NCBI GenBank assembly: GCA_025350905.1
Contig: JANXWY010000275.1
Location: 1-40,140 of the forward strand
Length of the DNA stretch: 40,140 nt
DNA from: Verrucomicrobiota bacterium
GTDB lineage: Bacteria > Verrucomicrobiota > Verrucomicrobiia > Limisphaerales > JADLHS01
Direction of reading: 5' to 3'
Shown here: positions 23,343 through 32,484 of the stretch, piece by piece
How the letters are laid out: each line of letters opens with the position of its first letter
Numbering within the stretch: the first letter of the stretch is position 1
The notes under the pieces: generated by a model
Seen by the model: only the letters and a program-made list of their open reading frames with translations
Told to the model about the DNA's origin: nothing
Database searches by the model: none
Made by a program: the position numbers and the translations under genes

Positions 23343-24866
23343 TTACCGCGCCACAAAAGCAAATAAATGTTTCTCGGTACGCACGTAAAGTTTGTCGTCC
23401 GCCATCGCCGGAGTGGCCGTGATGCTTTCTCCCAGCGCGTTGGTGGCCAGGACTTTTAGCTGGTTAGCACCAGCGTCAATCACGGTGATCGTTCCCGACT
23501 GCGAGGCAAAGTATACTCGGCCGTCTGCCGCGACCGGAGAAGCGGCATATCCCCCGGTCACCCCGAGGCGTTCCTGATAAATTACCGATCCGGAATCTGC
23601 CGCCAGACATTGGACCAATCCGCCGTCGCGTACCAGGAATAGTTTTCCCTGGTAGCAGACGGGCGAGGGGATTTCAGGAATTCCGCGGAGCACTTTCCAG
23701 GCAACCGGCTGCGGTCCGTCGTTTTTTTCAGCCCCGGGTCGCACGGCCATGACTACCGGCGCATCCATTTGCTCGAACTCCCCCATGGCCAAATCCCATT
23801 CTTCCTTGGTGGCCGCCCCGTCTTTGTCCTTGTCCATGCCTTCCAACATTCCTCGGACCGGGAATGGCAGGATGCGCCCCGGATGACCCACCGGCAATTG
23901 TGGTCTTTGCACCAAGCGATAGCTTTCCGGTACTTCCGTAATCTGGATCTTGCCATCCTGGTTCGAATCGAACTGCAATAATTCTGCCCATCCCGAGCCC
24001 TCGAATTTAGGGTTCGACCGGCCGCCGATCCCGGCCGACCCGGCGAAAACTTGCTGGTCGTCGAACGCCGGACTGGGACTGGTTTCGAGCGGAAACCCCG
24101 CCACCGACCAAAGTTCCTTGCCGTCCGCGGGTGCGTAAGCCGTGAGTTTCTTGGACCCGAGCAACACAATTTGCGGTTTGCCATTTCCGGGCCATACCAC
24201 CGGCGTGGACCAACCACAGGAAAACAGCGGTCGCGGGGTTTCCCAAGCCGTTTCCCCCGTCGCCCGGTTTAAGGCCAGAAGCCGCGATCCGCCTTCATCC
24301 GTATCCAACGCTTGCACCAAAAGGTCACCGCACAAAATTGGGGAGCTCGCGCTTCCGTAATTGCCCCGCGAAACCGGGGCCGGCAATTTGCGCTCCCAAG
24401 CCAGACGGCCGTCGTGCGTATAGGCCAGGAGTCCATAGGAGCCAAAATAGAAGACCACATGCGCCGCATCTGCGGCTGGGGTAGCGGCCGCCGGATTATT
24501 GAACGGATGCGTGGCTTCAATTTTCTCTGCCGGCACCGGCTTGGCCCAGAGCAGTCGGCCACTCGCGCGCTCATAAGCCCGACACTCCAATTTGTTCGTC
24601 TCGCAGGAGCTGAGGAAGATCCTATCACCCCACACGCAAGGCGATGAATGCCCGGGCGGCAATGCCGTGGCCCACAGTGCGTTGGTCATGGAAAAAGCCA
24701 GCGGCGGCCGTGCCCCGGTCGCGACCCCCTGGCCCGTCGGTCCCCGGAACTGCGGCCAAAACGGCTGGCCTAAGCCGGACCCGGTGAGCGTGCTGAGAGC
24801 CAGGATTTGCATCCATATCCGTGTGCCCGCGATACGGGGCCATGACTGGGTGGGGAATACTTTCAT
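23343..24866 (-). CDS. Secreted PQQ-like propeller protein with EF-hands
   Basis: A 507-residue exported propeller protein. An N-terminal hydrophobic region (TRIWMQILALSTLTGSGLGQ) serves as a signal peptide, followed by FWPQFRGPTGQG, the same opening as in the protein at 15542. Blades include DGRLAWERKLPAP, TGETAWETPR, DGKELWSVAGFPL and SGSVIYQERLGVTG. Between blades sit two EF-hand loops: DSNQDGKIQITE and DKDKDGAATKEEW, both with Asp/Asn ligands in register, so calcium binding is likely. The ATG at 24866 is the first in frame; an internal Met (24812) is less likely but would also give a signal peptide. It is divergent from the gene at 25024. Confidence 0.9.
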   Translation of the reverse strand: MKVFPTQSWPRIAGTRIWMQILALSTLTGSGLGQPFWPQFRGPTGQGVATGARPPLAFSMTNALWATALPPGHSSPCVWGDRIFLSSCETNKLECRAYERASGRLLWAKPVPAEKIEATHPFNNPAAATPAADAAHVVFYFGSYGLLAYTHDGRLAWERKLPAPVSRGNYGSASSPILCGDLLVQALDTDEGGSRLLALNRATGETAWETPRPLFSCGWSTPVVWPGNGKPQIVLLGSKKLTAYAPADGKELWSVAGFPLETSPSPAFDDQQVFAGSAGIGGRSNPKFEGSGWAELLQFDSNQDGKIQITEVPESYRLVQRPQLPVGHPGRILPFPVRGMLEGMDKDKDGAATKEEWDLAMGEFEQMDAPVVMAVRPGAEKNDGPQPVAWKVLRGIPEIPSPVCYQGKLFLVRDGGLVQCLAADSGSVIYQERLGVTGGYAASPVAADGRVYFASQSGTITVIDAGANQLKVLATNALGESITATPAMADDKLYVRTEKHLFAFVAR

Positions 24867-25023
24867 ATGCGTCAGAGAGTTCTACTGCGTATCGACGTTA
24901 CGATGCAACCTCATTCATTTTCATATCGACCGCCCTTCGTGCTTGTCCAAGTACGAACCAAGAACTATAGGTTTATGCAAGCCCGAAGGACCCGGCTGAA
25001 GACCGCTTTTCCGAAAGACTGTT

Positions 25024-26664
25024 ATGAAAGTTATCGTTCCGCTACTGGCCGCTTTAATCGTGCTGCCAACCCACGCCCGGGAGCGGCTGATCTATCATGA
25101 CATCCGCACCGACGCGAACGGCATGATCCTTCCCTGGTCCGCCAACGATCCGGGCCAAGCCTATGACCACGTCATCAACCTCGTCTGGACGTTTTGGGAC
25201 CGAATGCGGAAGGACCCGAACGGCTTGCCGTACTACATGAACCATCAGGTTTGGCGACCGGACCAGGATGATCCCCGGGGCCTGGGCGGCGATCAACTTC
25301 AGATGGCTCTCTCTTCCTGGCAATTGTTGTACGCTTATTCCGGCAATGAACGAGTGAAGCAGAACATGAAGTTCATCGCGGATTATTACCTCACTCACTC
25401 GCTTTCGCCCTCCAATTGTGCCTGGCCGGATTTGCCTTTTCCTTACAACACGTTGATCTATTCCGGCGAGTACGATGGCGACATGGTGATCGGGAAAGGC
25501 TTCCTCCAGCCGGACAAGGCCGGCTCGTTCGGGCTGGAGTTGGTACACCTCTACAAAATGACCAGCCGGGATTTTTATTTGCAATCAACCTCGGGCCGAT
25601 ATCTCGAAGCGGCGATCCGCATCGCGCATACGCTGAGCAGCCATCTCCAGCCCGGCGACGCGGACCACTCGCCGCTTCCATTCAAGGTGAACGCTGCCAC
25701 CGGTGAAACGGGCCAGTTGAAGAAAAACAACGTGGATGGCTCGATCGTGGGTGAAGCCAGTTACACTTCCAACTGGAGCGCCACGATGGAGCTGTTTCTC
25801 GAATTGGCGAAACTCGATCCCCGCAATGAAGCGGATTACCAGCAGGCATTCGCGACGCTGCTGAAATGGATGACGCATTACCCGCTGCCCCAAAACCGGT
25901 GGGGGCCGTTCTTCGAGGACGTTCAAGGCTGGAGCGACACCCAGATCAATGCGGTCACCTTCGCGCGTTTCATGCTGGAACACCGGGAGTATTTTCCGGC
26001 CTGGCCGGTCGAAGTGGAGAACATTTTCCAATGGGTTTATCAGACCCTGGGCAATCAGCAGTGGAAACCTTACGGCGTCACGGTCGTGAACGAGCAAACG
26101 GTTTATCAAACGCCGGGGGCGAGCCACACGGCGCGCGAAGGCGCGACCGAACTCCTCTACGTCGCCCTGGCGCACAATGACGCGAGAAAAGCCAACGCCA
26201 TTCGGCAACTGAACTGGGCCACCTACATGGTGGATGTGGATGGCAAGAATCGTTTCCCCCAGGATGAGAATTGGCTGACCGACGGTTACGGGGATTACGT
26301 GCGGCATTACCTGCGGGCCATGGCCGCCTGTCCGGAACTCGCACCCGCGTTCGCCGATCACATTCTTTCCAGCAGTTCGGTCATTCAGCAGGCCGATTAC
26401 CGGGGCCAGGCGAACAAATTTCTCGTGCCGTACATAAGCACAAATATGGTGGCCCGGGTCCGGGTTTTTTATCGTGCGTTTGACGACTTCGGAACGGAGG
26501 AGATTCGGATGACTCGCAAACCCTCCACGATCCTGCTCCTGGACCGACCCATGGTGGAATCTGCCGATCGCGCAGCGGAGGGTTTTACCTGGACGACCTT
26601 GTCGCGGGGTGGTTGCCTGCGGATCCATCGTTTGCACGGAACATCCGTGACCGTTCTCGATTAG
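25024..26664 (+). CDS. Secreted protein of unknown function, possible carbohydrate-active enzyme
   Basis: A 546-residue protein with a short signal peptide (KVIVPLLAALIVLPTHA) that I cannot place in a family. It is helix-rich, with repeated Trp/Tyr-rich segments (MALSSWQLLYAYSGNERVKQ, HLYKMTSRDFYLQSTSGRYL, AITLE-free spacing, YTSNWSATMELFLELAKLDP, WATYMVDVDGK) that fit an (alpha/alpha)6-barrel fold used by polysaccharide lyases, epimerases and glycosidases. A beta-rich C-terminal part follows from about residue 455. Divergent from an EF-hand propeller and followed by an MFS transporter and UxaA, so a role in sugar or uronate polymer use is plausible but inferred. ATG 25024 starts the signal peptide. 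Confidence 0.72.
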   Translation: MKVIVPLLAALIVLPTHARERLIYHDIRTDANGMILPWSANDPGQAYDHVINLVWTFWDRMRKDPNGLPYYMNHQVWRPDQDDPRGLGGDQLQMALSSWQLLYAYSGNERVKQNMKFIADYYLTHSLSPSNCAWPDLPFPYNTLIYSGEYDGDMVIGKGFLQPDKAGSFGLELVHLYKMTSRDFYLQSTSGRYLEAAIRIAHTLSSHLQPGDADHSPLPFKVNAATGETGQLKKNNVDGSIVGEASYTSNWSATMELFLELAKLDPRNEADYQQAFATLLKWMTHYPLPQNRWGPFFEDVQGWSDTQINAVTFARFMLEHREYFPAWPVEVENIFQWVYQTLGNQQWKPYGVTVVNEQTVYQTPGASHTAREGATELLYVALAHNDARKANAIRQLNWATYMVDVDGKNRFPQDENWLTDGYGDYVRHYLRAMAACPELAPAFADHILSSSSVIQQADYRGQANKFLVPYISTNMVARVRVFYRAFDDFGTEEIRMTRKPSTILLLDRPMVESADRAAEGFTWTTLSRGGCLRIHRLHGTSVTVLD

Positions 26665-26767
26665 GCTTGAGGCGGCTGGTGGTTGTGGCGGTGGCGTTAC
26701 GCCCGATAATTCCGGCTCACTCCATGCGCCGCTTTGGACTTTCCGGCTTGCGCTGTCGGGTTTGGCT

Positions 26768-26795
26768 TGAACCTCCAGCCCTGAACGCTGAACCT
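26768..26795. repeat. Period-7 repeat in the MFS leader
   Basis: The units TGAACCT, CCAGCCC, TGAACGC and TGAACCT lie in perfect 7-base register in the leader of the MFS gene, eight bases before its ATG. They replace any normal ribosome binding site. Confidence 0.7.
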
Positions 26796-26802
26796 CCCGG
26801 CC

Positions 26803-28080
26803 ATGCCACGCGAAATCACCCGCCTCCGCGATTTATCGAAGCAACAGGTTCGCGCCGGGTTTGCGGCGTGGCTTGGGTGGATGTTCGACGGACTGGACAT
26901 GCACCTCTACACGCTGGTGGCGACACCGTTCGTGGCGTCGCTGATGCAATTGAGCACGCTTGATCCGCAGGTGGATCACAAGGCGTCAATCATTCAGGCG
27001 GCCTTTCTCGTGGGCTGGGCGTTGGGCGGGGCGTTCTTCGGCCGGGTGGGCGACCTCTTGGGCCGCCGGAAGGCGCTGGTGCTCACCATCCTGACGTATG
27101 CCTGCTGCACCGGATTGTCCGCGATCGCGCAAACCTGGTGGCAACTGATGATTTTCCGCTTTCTCGCAGCCCTCGGGATCGGCGGCGAGTGGGCCGTGGG
27201 CGCCTCGCTGCTGGTGGAGACCTGGCCGAAGGCGTGGCGCCCGTGGATGGCGGCGACACTGCAATGCGCGGTGAACATTGGCGTACTGCTCGCCTGCTTT
27301 GCCGGATTGTTCTTCGAGGGCGATCGATCAAACCGCTACATCTTTCTGGTTGGCATCTTGCCCGCCCTCATCACGCTTTGGATCCGCCGCGCGGTGCCGG
27401 AGACGGAGGAATGGGAGCGCGCGCAAGGGGATGCTCCGCCGCCGCGCGTGCGCGAGCTCTTCGGACCGAAAGTCTGGGGCATCACCTGGCGTTCGCTGCT
27501 GATTTGTGGCATGGCGCTCACGGCCCACTGGGCGTTCATGTTCTGGCAACAAAAGCACATTCGCACGCTGCCGGAGATTGCCACTCTCGATGCGACGGCC
27601 AAGAATCACGCGGCGATCGTGGCGCTGTTCTGGATCATGATCGGCTCGCTCCTGGGCAATTTTCTTTGTGGCTGGCTCGCGAAGCGGATCGGCTACCGCA
27701 AGGCCATTGCGCTGGCGCTGGCGGCGTATTTCGGGTTCATGTTCTTCACGTTCGGCTGGAGCTGGGGTTATGTGGCCACGCTGCGCTGGTGGTTCGTCAT
27801 CGGTCTCGCCCAGGGTGTCTTCGGCCTGTTCACCATGTGCCTGCCGCCACTCTTCCCCACTTTGCTGCGCACCACTGGCGCGGGGTTCTGCTACAACTTC
27901 GGTCGCATCATTGCCGCGGGCGGCACGGTCTATTTCGGGCTGACCGCCGCGGGGCAGGTCGGTGGTTATGGGACGGCGCTTTATTACGCCGGTTTCCTAT
28001 TCCTCCCCGCCGCGCTCTTTGCGCTAATGCTGCCGGAGGAAAAGGAAACGGACAACGAAGTGAATTTGGTTGCGGATTAA
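26803..28080 (+). CDS. MFS transporter (sugar/organic acid type)
   Basis: A 425-residue, roughly 12-helix major facilitator protein. The N-terminus (RAGFAAWLGWMFDGLDMHLY) has the Asp-Gly-x-Asp motif of the aromatic acid/sialate-type proton symporters. The loop GRVGDLLGRRKALVLTI is the classic MFS motif A, and GEWAVGASLLVETWP is the motif of helix 5. An Asn-Phe-Gly-Arg motif occurs at CYNFGRIIAAGGTVYFG. Its stop abuts that of uxaA with no gap (28080/28081). Context suggests uptake of sugar acids such as galacturonate, altronate or sialate-related compounds, but substrate is not readable from sequence. No ribosome binding site is evident; a repeat array precedes the ATG at 26803. Confidence 0.9.
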   Translation: MPREITRLRDLSKQQVRAGFAAWLGWMFDGLDMHLYTLVATPFVASLMQLSTLDPQVDHKASIIQAAFLVGWALGGAFFGRVGDLLGRRKALVLTILTYACCTGLSAIAQTWWQLMIFRFLAALGIGGEWAVGASLLVETWPKAWRPWMAATLQCAVNIGVLLACFAGLFFEGDRSNRYIFLVGILPALITLWIRRAVPETEEWERAQGDAPPPRVRELFGPKVWGITWRSLLICGMALTAHWAFMFWQQKHIRTLPEIATLDATAKNHAAIVALFWIMIGSLLGNFLCGWLAKRIGYRKAIALALAAYFGFMFFTFGWSWGYVATLRWWFVIGLAQGVFGLFTMCLPPLFPTLLRTTGAGFCYNFGRIIAAGGTVYFGLTAAGQVGGYGTALYYAGFLFLPAALFALMLPEEKETDNEVNLVAD

Positions 28081-29736
28081 TTAGAGCGAGACCCCGCGCT
28101 TCCACGGCAAAAAATCATCGTGGCCGAGGGCGACGGCTTTGGGTAGGTACTTGCCGCTGGCAGTAGCGATGCTCAGCTCCAGCAGCTCCGCGCCCATTTG
28201 CTCCACGGTCTTTTCCCCGGTGATGATGGGGCCGGCGTCGAAGTCGATGATGTCCCCCATGCGCCGGGCGAGGGCAGTGTTGGTGGAGATTTTCAGCGTC
28301 GGGCAGGTGATGTTGCCGGTGGGCGTGCCCAGACCCGTGGTGAAGAGGATCAGGTTGCAGCCGCAGCCCGCGAGCGCGGTGGTGGATTCAAGGTCGTTGC
28401 CCGGCGTACACAGCAGGCTCAGGCCGCGCTTGGTAATGGGCTCGGGATAATCGAGCACGTCCACCACCGGCGAGGTCCCGCCTTTTTTCGCCGCGCCCGC
28501 CGACTTGATGGCGTCAGTAATCAATCCATCGCGAATGTTGCCCGGGGATGGGTTCGCCTCGAATCCACTGCCGCACGCCTCCGCCGCGCGTTGATAGCGG
28601 CGCATGAGGGCGGCGAACTTTTCCGCCGTCGCGTCGTCGATACAACGGTCGCAGAGGCTTTGTTCAATGCCGCACAGTTCGGGAAACTCGCTGAGTACCG
28701 GCGCGCCGCCCAGCGCGACGAGCAGGTCCGCCAGATGGCCCAGCGCCGGGTTGGCCGAAACCCCGGAGAACCCATCGCTGCCGCCGCACTCGACCCCGAC
28801 GATTAGGTCGCTGAGCGGCGCAGGGCGGCGCGTCTGGCGGTTCGCCTCGGCGACGCCAAGGAAGGTGGCTTTGATCGCGCGATCCAACATGGCGCTCTCC
28901 GAACTGCACTTCTGCTGCTCGAAGATGTGCAGCGGCTTGCGGAAGTTTGGATTACGCTTCGCGAGCTCCCGCTCCAGCAGGCTGACCTGCGCATTTTGGC
29001 AGCCGAGGCTGAGCACGGTGGCGCCGGCAACATTCGGGCTGTTGATGTAGCCCGCGAGCAGGCCGCACAGCGTTTCCGCGTCGTGGCGCGTGCCGCCGCA
29101 GCCCAGGCCATGCTCCAGGAATTTCACGCCGTCCACGTTGGGAAAGAGCCGGGGCCGGGTGGCACCGCCAACGTCATCAAACGCCACCGCCTCGACCGCC
29201 GCTCGCGAGGCCCCGCGCTGCCAGGTTTCCGCCAGCCTTGCAGCGAAGGTGTGATACGGCGTGCTCGGTTCATACCCGAGAATTTTCACCAAGGCCTCAC
29301 GCATGAAGCCCAGGTTCCGGTTCTCGCAAAACACCAGCGGGATCACGATCCAGTAGTTCGCCGTGCCCGCGGGGCCATCGGGTCGGATGAAACCGTCGAA
29401 GGTGCGCTCGCGCCAACGCGAGACCTCTGGCGGACTCCAGGCATACTCGCCGCGCTTCGCGCTGAAGTTGTCCGTGGCGTGTTGCACATTCTGTGGCGTG
29501 AGCATCGCCCCCGCGGCCACGCGTTGGGTTGCTTGGCCGACGGTCACCCCATACATCGTGATGCGGTCACCAACGTTGAAGTCGCGGGCGGCGAATTTCT
29601 GCTTGGCCGGGATGGCCTCGCGCAGGGTCCAACTCTGTCCTTCAAAAGCAATGTCCGCCCCGCCGGCGAGGTTTTGCAACGCCACGATGGCGTTGTCCGC
29701 GGGATGAATTCGGGTGACGAGGCGGTGGGTGGGCAT
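28081..29736 (-). CDS. uxaA: Altronate dehydratase (UxaA family)
   Basis: A 551-residue UxaA family dehydratase that converts D-altronate to 2-keto-3-deoxygluconate in galacturonate breakdown. The N-terminal SAF-like domain (residues about 1-90) contains VGDRITMYGVTVGQ. The main body has the family blocks GFIRPDGPAGTANYWIVIPL, HGLGCGGTRHDAETL, GYINSPNVAGATVLSLGCQN, ECGGSDGFSGVSANPALG and CPTLKISTNT. Cys residues in GCGGT and GLGTPTGN-type loops suggest an iron-dependent site. It is somewhat longer than the E. coli enzyme. A sister activity such as galactarate dehydratase cannot be excluded. It is convergent with the MFS gene; no uxaB or uxaC is in the window. Confidence 0.92.
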   Translation of the reverse strand: MPTHRLVTRIHPADNAIVALQNLAGGADIAFEGQSWTLREAIPAKQKFAARDFNVGDRITMYGVTVGQATQRVAAGAMLTPQNVQHATDNFSAKRGEYAWSPPEVSRWRERTFDGFIRPDGPAGTANYWIVIPLVFCENRNLGFMREALVKILGYEPSTPYHTFAARLAETWQRGASRAAVEAVAFDDVGGATRPRLFPNVDGVKFLEHGLGCGGTRHDAETLCGLLAGYINSPNVAGATVLSLGCQNAQVSLLERELAKRNPNFRKPLHIFEQQKCSSESAMLDRAIKATFLGVAEANRQTRRPAPLSDLIVGVECGGSDGFSGVSANPALGHLADLLVALGGAPVLSEFPELCGIEQSLCDRCIDDATAEKFAALMRRYQRAAEACGSGFEANPSPGNIRDGLITDAIKSAGAAKKGGTSPVVDVLDYPEPITKRGLSLLCTPGNDLESTTALAGCGCNLILFTTGLGTPTGNITCPTLKISTNTALARRMGDIIDFDAGPIITGEKTVEQMGAELLELSIATASGKYLPKAVALGHDDFLPWKRGVSL

Positions 29737-30191
29737 GGTGATTTACCGGGTGGCGGACTTGGTTTGAAATCCTGACGTAAATTTCTCCGCGGTGTTGCTC
29801 GAATATCCTGAGGGCGGTCCCTCAGCCTTTCCTGGTCGGAACTTTTTTTGAGCCTCCGTAGTTCCGGGAGAATTGGTTTTGTGCCGTGTTCATTTCGAGT
29901 TCATTATCTGGCTCCGCAGCCGCACCTCAAAGTCTTTTTGCCATGTTTGCCGCTCCCTGCCAGTTTGCCGGCGCAGGACCGACTGACGTTGGGCTATCAG
30001 GCGCTTTTGCTTCAGCGTTCGGCGGGTGAAGTGCAAGTCTCCCGTCCATCCCAGCTCTCATGAGCGCCCCAGACGTTTCACGAACTTCATTATTCATTTC
30101 CCGTCGCCATCTCGCTAACTTGCTATCAAACAAATACCTTTAGCTTTTATAGCTCGTTGAAGAAACTTTTAAACCAGTAGTCGAACCGTTC
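29737..30191. other. Gene-free leader region of uxaA and the small secreted protein
   Basis: About 455 bases between divergent genes. A perfect 7-bp hairpin (CTGAGGG CGGT CCCTCAG, 29808-29825) lies 72 bases before uxaA and could be an operator. The part next to the secreted protein (30100-30170) is AT-richer and may contain its promoter, but no convincing box pair was found. Confidence 0.45.
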
Positions 30192-30548
30192 ATGAAGACA
30201 AAACATCTCTTCGGTTTGGTGACAGTGGTTTCCGTTACTGGGTTCGCCGCCTCGGCGCAGGCGGGTTGGTCGGTGAACTTCTCCTTTGGGGTGCCGCTGT
30301 TGTTCCCGCCCCCCATGGTGGTGGCCGCACCGCGTTGTCTGCCGCCCGTCGTTTACTGCCCGCCGCCCGTACCGTATTGCCCGGCGCCAGTGGTTTACGC
30401 GCCGGCGCCGTGCCATCCAGTATTCTACGTCGCTCCGCGCTGCGCTCCGAATTACGGACACCATGCCTATCCCGGTCAAAGTCACTACCGCGACCAGGAC
30501 GGTTGGAATCAAAATAGTCGTGGCCACGATCGCGGTGGCCACCGATAG
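30192..30548 (+). CDS. Small secreted Pro/Cys/Tyr-rich protein
   Basis: A 118-residue exported protein with a signal peptide (KTKHLFGLVTVVSVTGFAAS AQA). The mature part consists of Pro-rich repeats with regular Cys and Tyr residues (CLPPVVYCPPPVPYCPAPVV, then YAPAPCHPVFYVAPRC) followed by a His/Gly/Arg tail (GHHAYPGQSHYRD ... RGHDRGGHR). It resembles low-complexity secreted proteins of planctomycetes and verrucomicrobia. Six Cys residues may bond it to the envelope. It is followed by a strong terminator, so it is a single-gene unit. Polyproline stretches would need EF-P help during translation. Confidence 0.8.
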   Translation: MKTKHLFGLVTVVSVTGFAASAQAGWSVNFSFGVPLLFPPPMVVAAPRCLPPVVYCPPPVPYCPAPVVYAPAPCHPVFYVAPRCAPNYGHHAYPGQSHYRDQDGWNQNSRGHDRGGHR

Positions 30549-30570
30549 CATCTCCACTCTGTTCCATTCA

Positions 30571-30606
30571 CCCGGAGGCCCATCAGGCGCTCCGGGCTTT
30601 TTTGTT
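30571..30606 (+). terminator. Rho-independent terminator of the small secreted protein
   Basis: CCCGGAG (30571-30577) pairs with CTCCGGG (30590-30596), with an inner GCC/GGC stem and a CATCA loop; the right arm is followed by CTTTTTT G TTTTT. It lies 22 bases past the stop codon at 30548 and is the clearest plus-strand terminator in the window. Confidence 0.92.
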
Positions 30607-31019
30607 TTTGCCTCCCGCTTGCCAGCCGTGCGAACCTCGCTGGGTTGAAATCCGCCGCCGTCAAATCGTTCCACAACTTTGCCCCGAGGGCGCTGCTGCG
30701 ATAGGAGGATTCCAACGCGGAAGCCATCCGCGCGATCCGCGCGGACCATTGGCGTCCACAGAAACCTCCTTCAACCGGTTGGGATGGGCATCGCATCTGC
30801 TGGAAATAAGCCAACGGGATTCGGGCGGCGGCCTACTCGCTTCGGCTACCCAAAAATAAACGGGCCGATCATCAGATGCTGCTGTCCGAATCCTGCGTTT
30901 GGATCACCAGCAACGACTCTTGAGCCTACCCCGCCCTCCGTCCTCCATGTGCATTTTGTATTTCGAAATTTTACCAGCTACCCCCGCCGTTGTCCTACCC
31001 CCGCGGCCAGACTGTGATC
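30607..31019. other. Gene-free stretch after the terminator
   Basis: About 410 bases without a supported gene. A GC-rich inverted repeat (CCGCGCG ATC CGCGCGG, 30728-30744) is the only structure seen. It must hold the promoter for the small protein at 31020. Confidence 0.45.
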
Positions 31020-31199
31020 ATGAAATTAAATCTATTGGCTCGGCTTAAACTCGACGACAGCGAACTCATCGCCAGCTTTGGCACAGCTCGCCTCGTGAAA
31101 AAACTCAGCGGCAAGATCGAACTGATTGGCGGCACGGCTGAAGATCGCGCCGAGGCTAGAGAATGGGCTTCCCTGTTTCTGCACGAGGCACGCGTTTAG
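31020..31199 (+). CDS. Small conserved-looking protein of unknown function
   Basis: A 59-residue protein (begins KLNLLARLKLDDSELIASFG) that I do not assign. It has no signal peptide, no Cys and a compact alpha/beta look (ARLVKKLSGKIELIGGTAED, then RAEAREWASLFLHEARV). Clean codon usage and ATG 31020 in the frame support it as real. It lies immediately before a broken type I restriction gene; I recall similar small proteins as stand-alone genes, but without a search this remains unverified. Confidence 0.65.
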   Translation: MKLNLLARLKLDDSELIASFGTARLVKKLSGKIELIGGTAEDRAEAREWASLFLHEARV

Positions 31200-31321
31200 T
31201 CGCGCCCGGGGCGACGGTTTCGCATTACCTAAATGCAGTTGCGCCTTAGGATTCCTGCCAATCGGCATGGCAACGGGAACTACTCAGAGGCGATTCGACG
31301 GCAACGACTAAGCCGCCCGCC

Positions 31322-31642
31322 ATGCCTGAACCCCTCGAACAACTCGCCCGTCAGCAGATCGAAGCGCAACTCGTCGCCGCCGGTTGGGTCGTTCAGGATT
31401 ACCGGCAATTCAATCCCGCCGCCGGCCGCGGCATCGCGCTGCGCGAAGCGCCGCTCAAATCCGGCACGTGCGATTATCTCCTGCTCGTGGATCGCAAAGC
31501 CGTCGGCGTCACCGAGGCGAAGACTCGCTTCCCGACGACGCAGGCTTGTTCCCAATTGTGTCGCCTGTCCCAAGGTTTCATCAGTAAAGCTGGAAATTGG
31601 GACTTTTGTGGGTTCGGCATTCATGGCAACTTCCGCGGGTGA
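31322..31642 (+). pseudogene. Type I restriction subunit HsdR, N-terminal fragment
   Basis: A 106-codon remnant. The first 68 codons match the N-terminal nuclease domain of EcoEI-type HsdR: LEQLARQQIEAQLVAAGWVV, then GRGIALREAPLKSGTCDYLL and LVDRKAVGVTEAK. It keeps the PD-(D/E)xK core (Asp in CDYLL and TEAK). After TEAK (about base 31524) the sequence stops resembling HsdR, and the helicase, modification and specificity parts are missing. The stop overlaps the larB GTG as GTGA, so the remnant may still be translated and coupled to larB. A full HsdR has about 800-1000 residues. Confidence 0.82.
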
Positions 31643-32403
31643 CGACGGCTGACGCCCTTCAACTCCTGGAACAATTTCGCGCCGGTGGCGTGAGCCGCGC
31701 TCAGGTGCTACGCGCGTTCCAAGCCGCGCCGGTGGCGGATCTTGGCTTCGCCCAGGTGGACACGCACCGGGCGCTACGCAAAGGTTTTCCCGAAGTGATT
31801 TTCGGCGCGGGCAAGTCCCCCGGTCAGGTCGTAAAAATTGCCACGACCCTGCTGGCGCACGGGCAACGGGTCCTCATCACGCGCATTACAACCGAACACG
31901 CCCGCGCCCTGCGGAAAAAATTCGAGCACGCCATCCATCACGAACTGGCGCGGTGCGTGACCATCGAGAAACGGCCCTTGCCCCGGCGCGCGGGCCGGAT
32001 CGCCGTGATCTGCGCGGGAACAAGTGATTTGCCCGTGGCGGAGGAAGCCGCCGTTACGGCCGAGATCATGGGCAATCGCGTGGAGCGCATCGTTGATGTC
32101 GGCGTGGCGGGTCTCCACCGGATCCTGTCGCAGCTCACCGCGTTGCAAAGCGCCAATGTTCTGGTGGTGGTGGCCGGCATGGAAGGGGCACTGCCCAGCG
32201 TGGTCGCTGGTTTGGTGAGCCAGCCGGTCATTGCCGTGCCGACCAGCATCGGTTACGGCGCCAGTTTCGGGGGCGTGGCGGCGTTGCTCGGTATGCTCAA
32301 CAGTTGCGGCAGCGGCGTGACGGTGGTGAACATAGACAACGGCTTCGGCGCCGGCTATGCGGCGAGCCAGATCAATGCCTTGGCGGCGGTAGCCCAAGCT
32401 TAA
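31639..32403 (+). CDS. larB: Nickel-pincer cofactor biosynthesis protein LarB
   Basis: A 254-residue LarB, which carboxylates and hydrolyses nicotinic acid adenine dinucleotide to begin synthesis of the nickel-pincer nucleotide. The C-terminal half is PurE-like: [57 protein letters not shown] and [20 protein letters not shown]. The first 90 residues match the LarB-specific part ([15 protein letters not shown]). The GTG at 31639 overlaps the HsdR remnant's stop and gives the typical length; the longer frame from 31597 has no similarity. larC follows 81 bases on. Confidence 0.93.
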   Translation: MTTADALQLLEQFRAGGVSRAQVLRAFQAAPVADLGFAQVDTHRALRKGFPEVIFGAGKSPGQVVKIATTLLAHGQRVLITRITTEHARALRKKFEHAIHHELARCVTIEKRPLPRRAGRIAVICAGTSDLPVAEEAAVTAEIMGNRVERIVDVGVAGLHRILSQLTALQSANVLVVVAGMEGALPSVVAGLVSQPVIAVPTSIGYGASFGGVAALLGMLNSCGSGVTVVNIDNGFGAGYAASQINALAAVAQA

Positions 32404-32484
32404 TCGTTTTCTAATTCCTCCCCACCGACAATTCGTTGCTTGGATTAAGAATGGCTGCCGGATTACGATTGCGCGCGGAACGAA

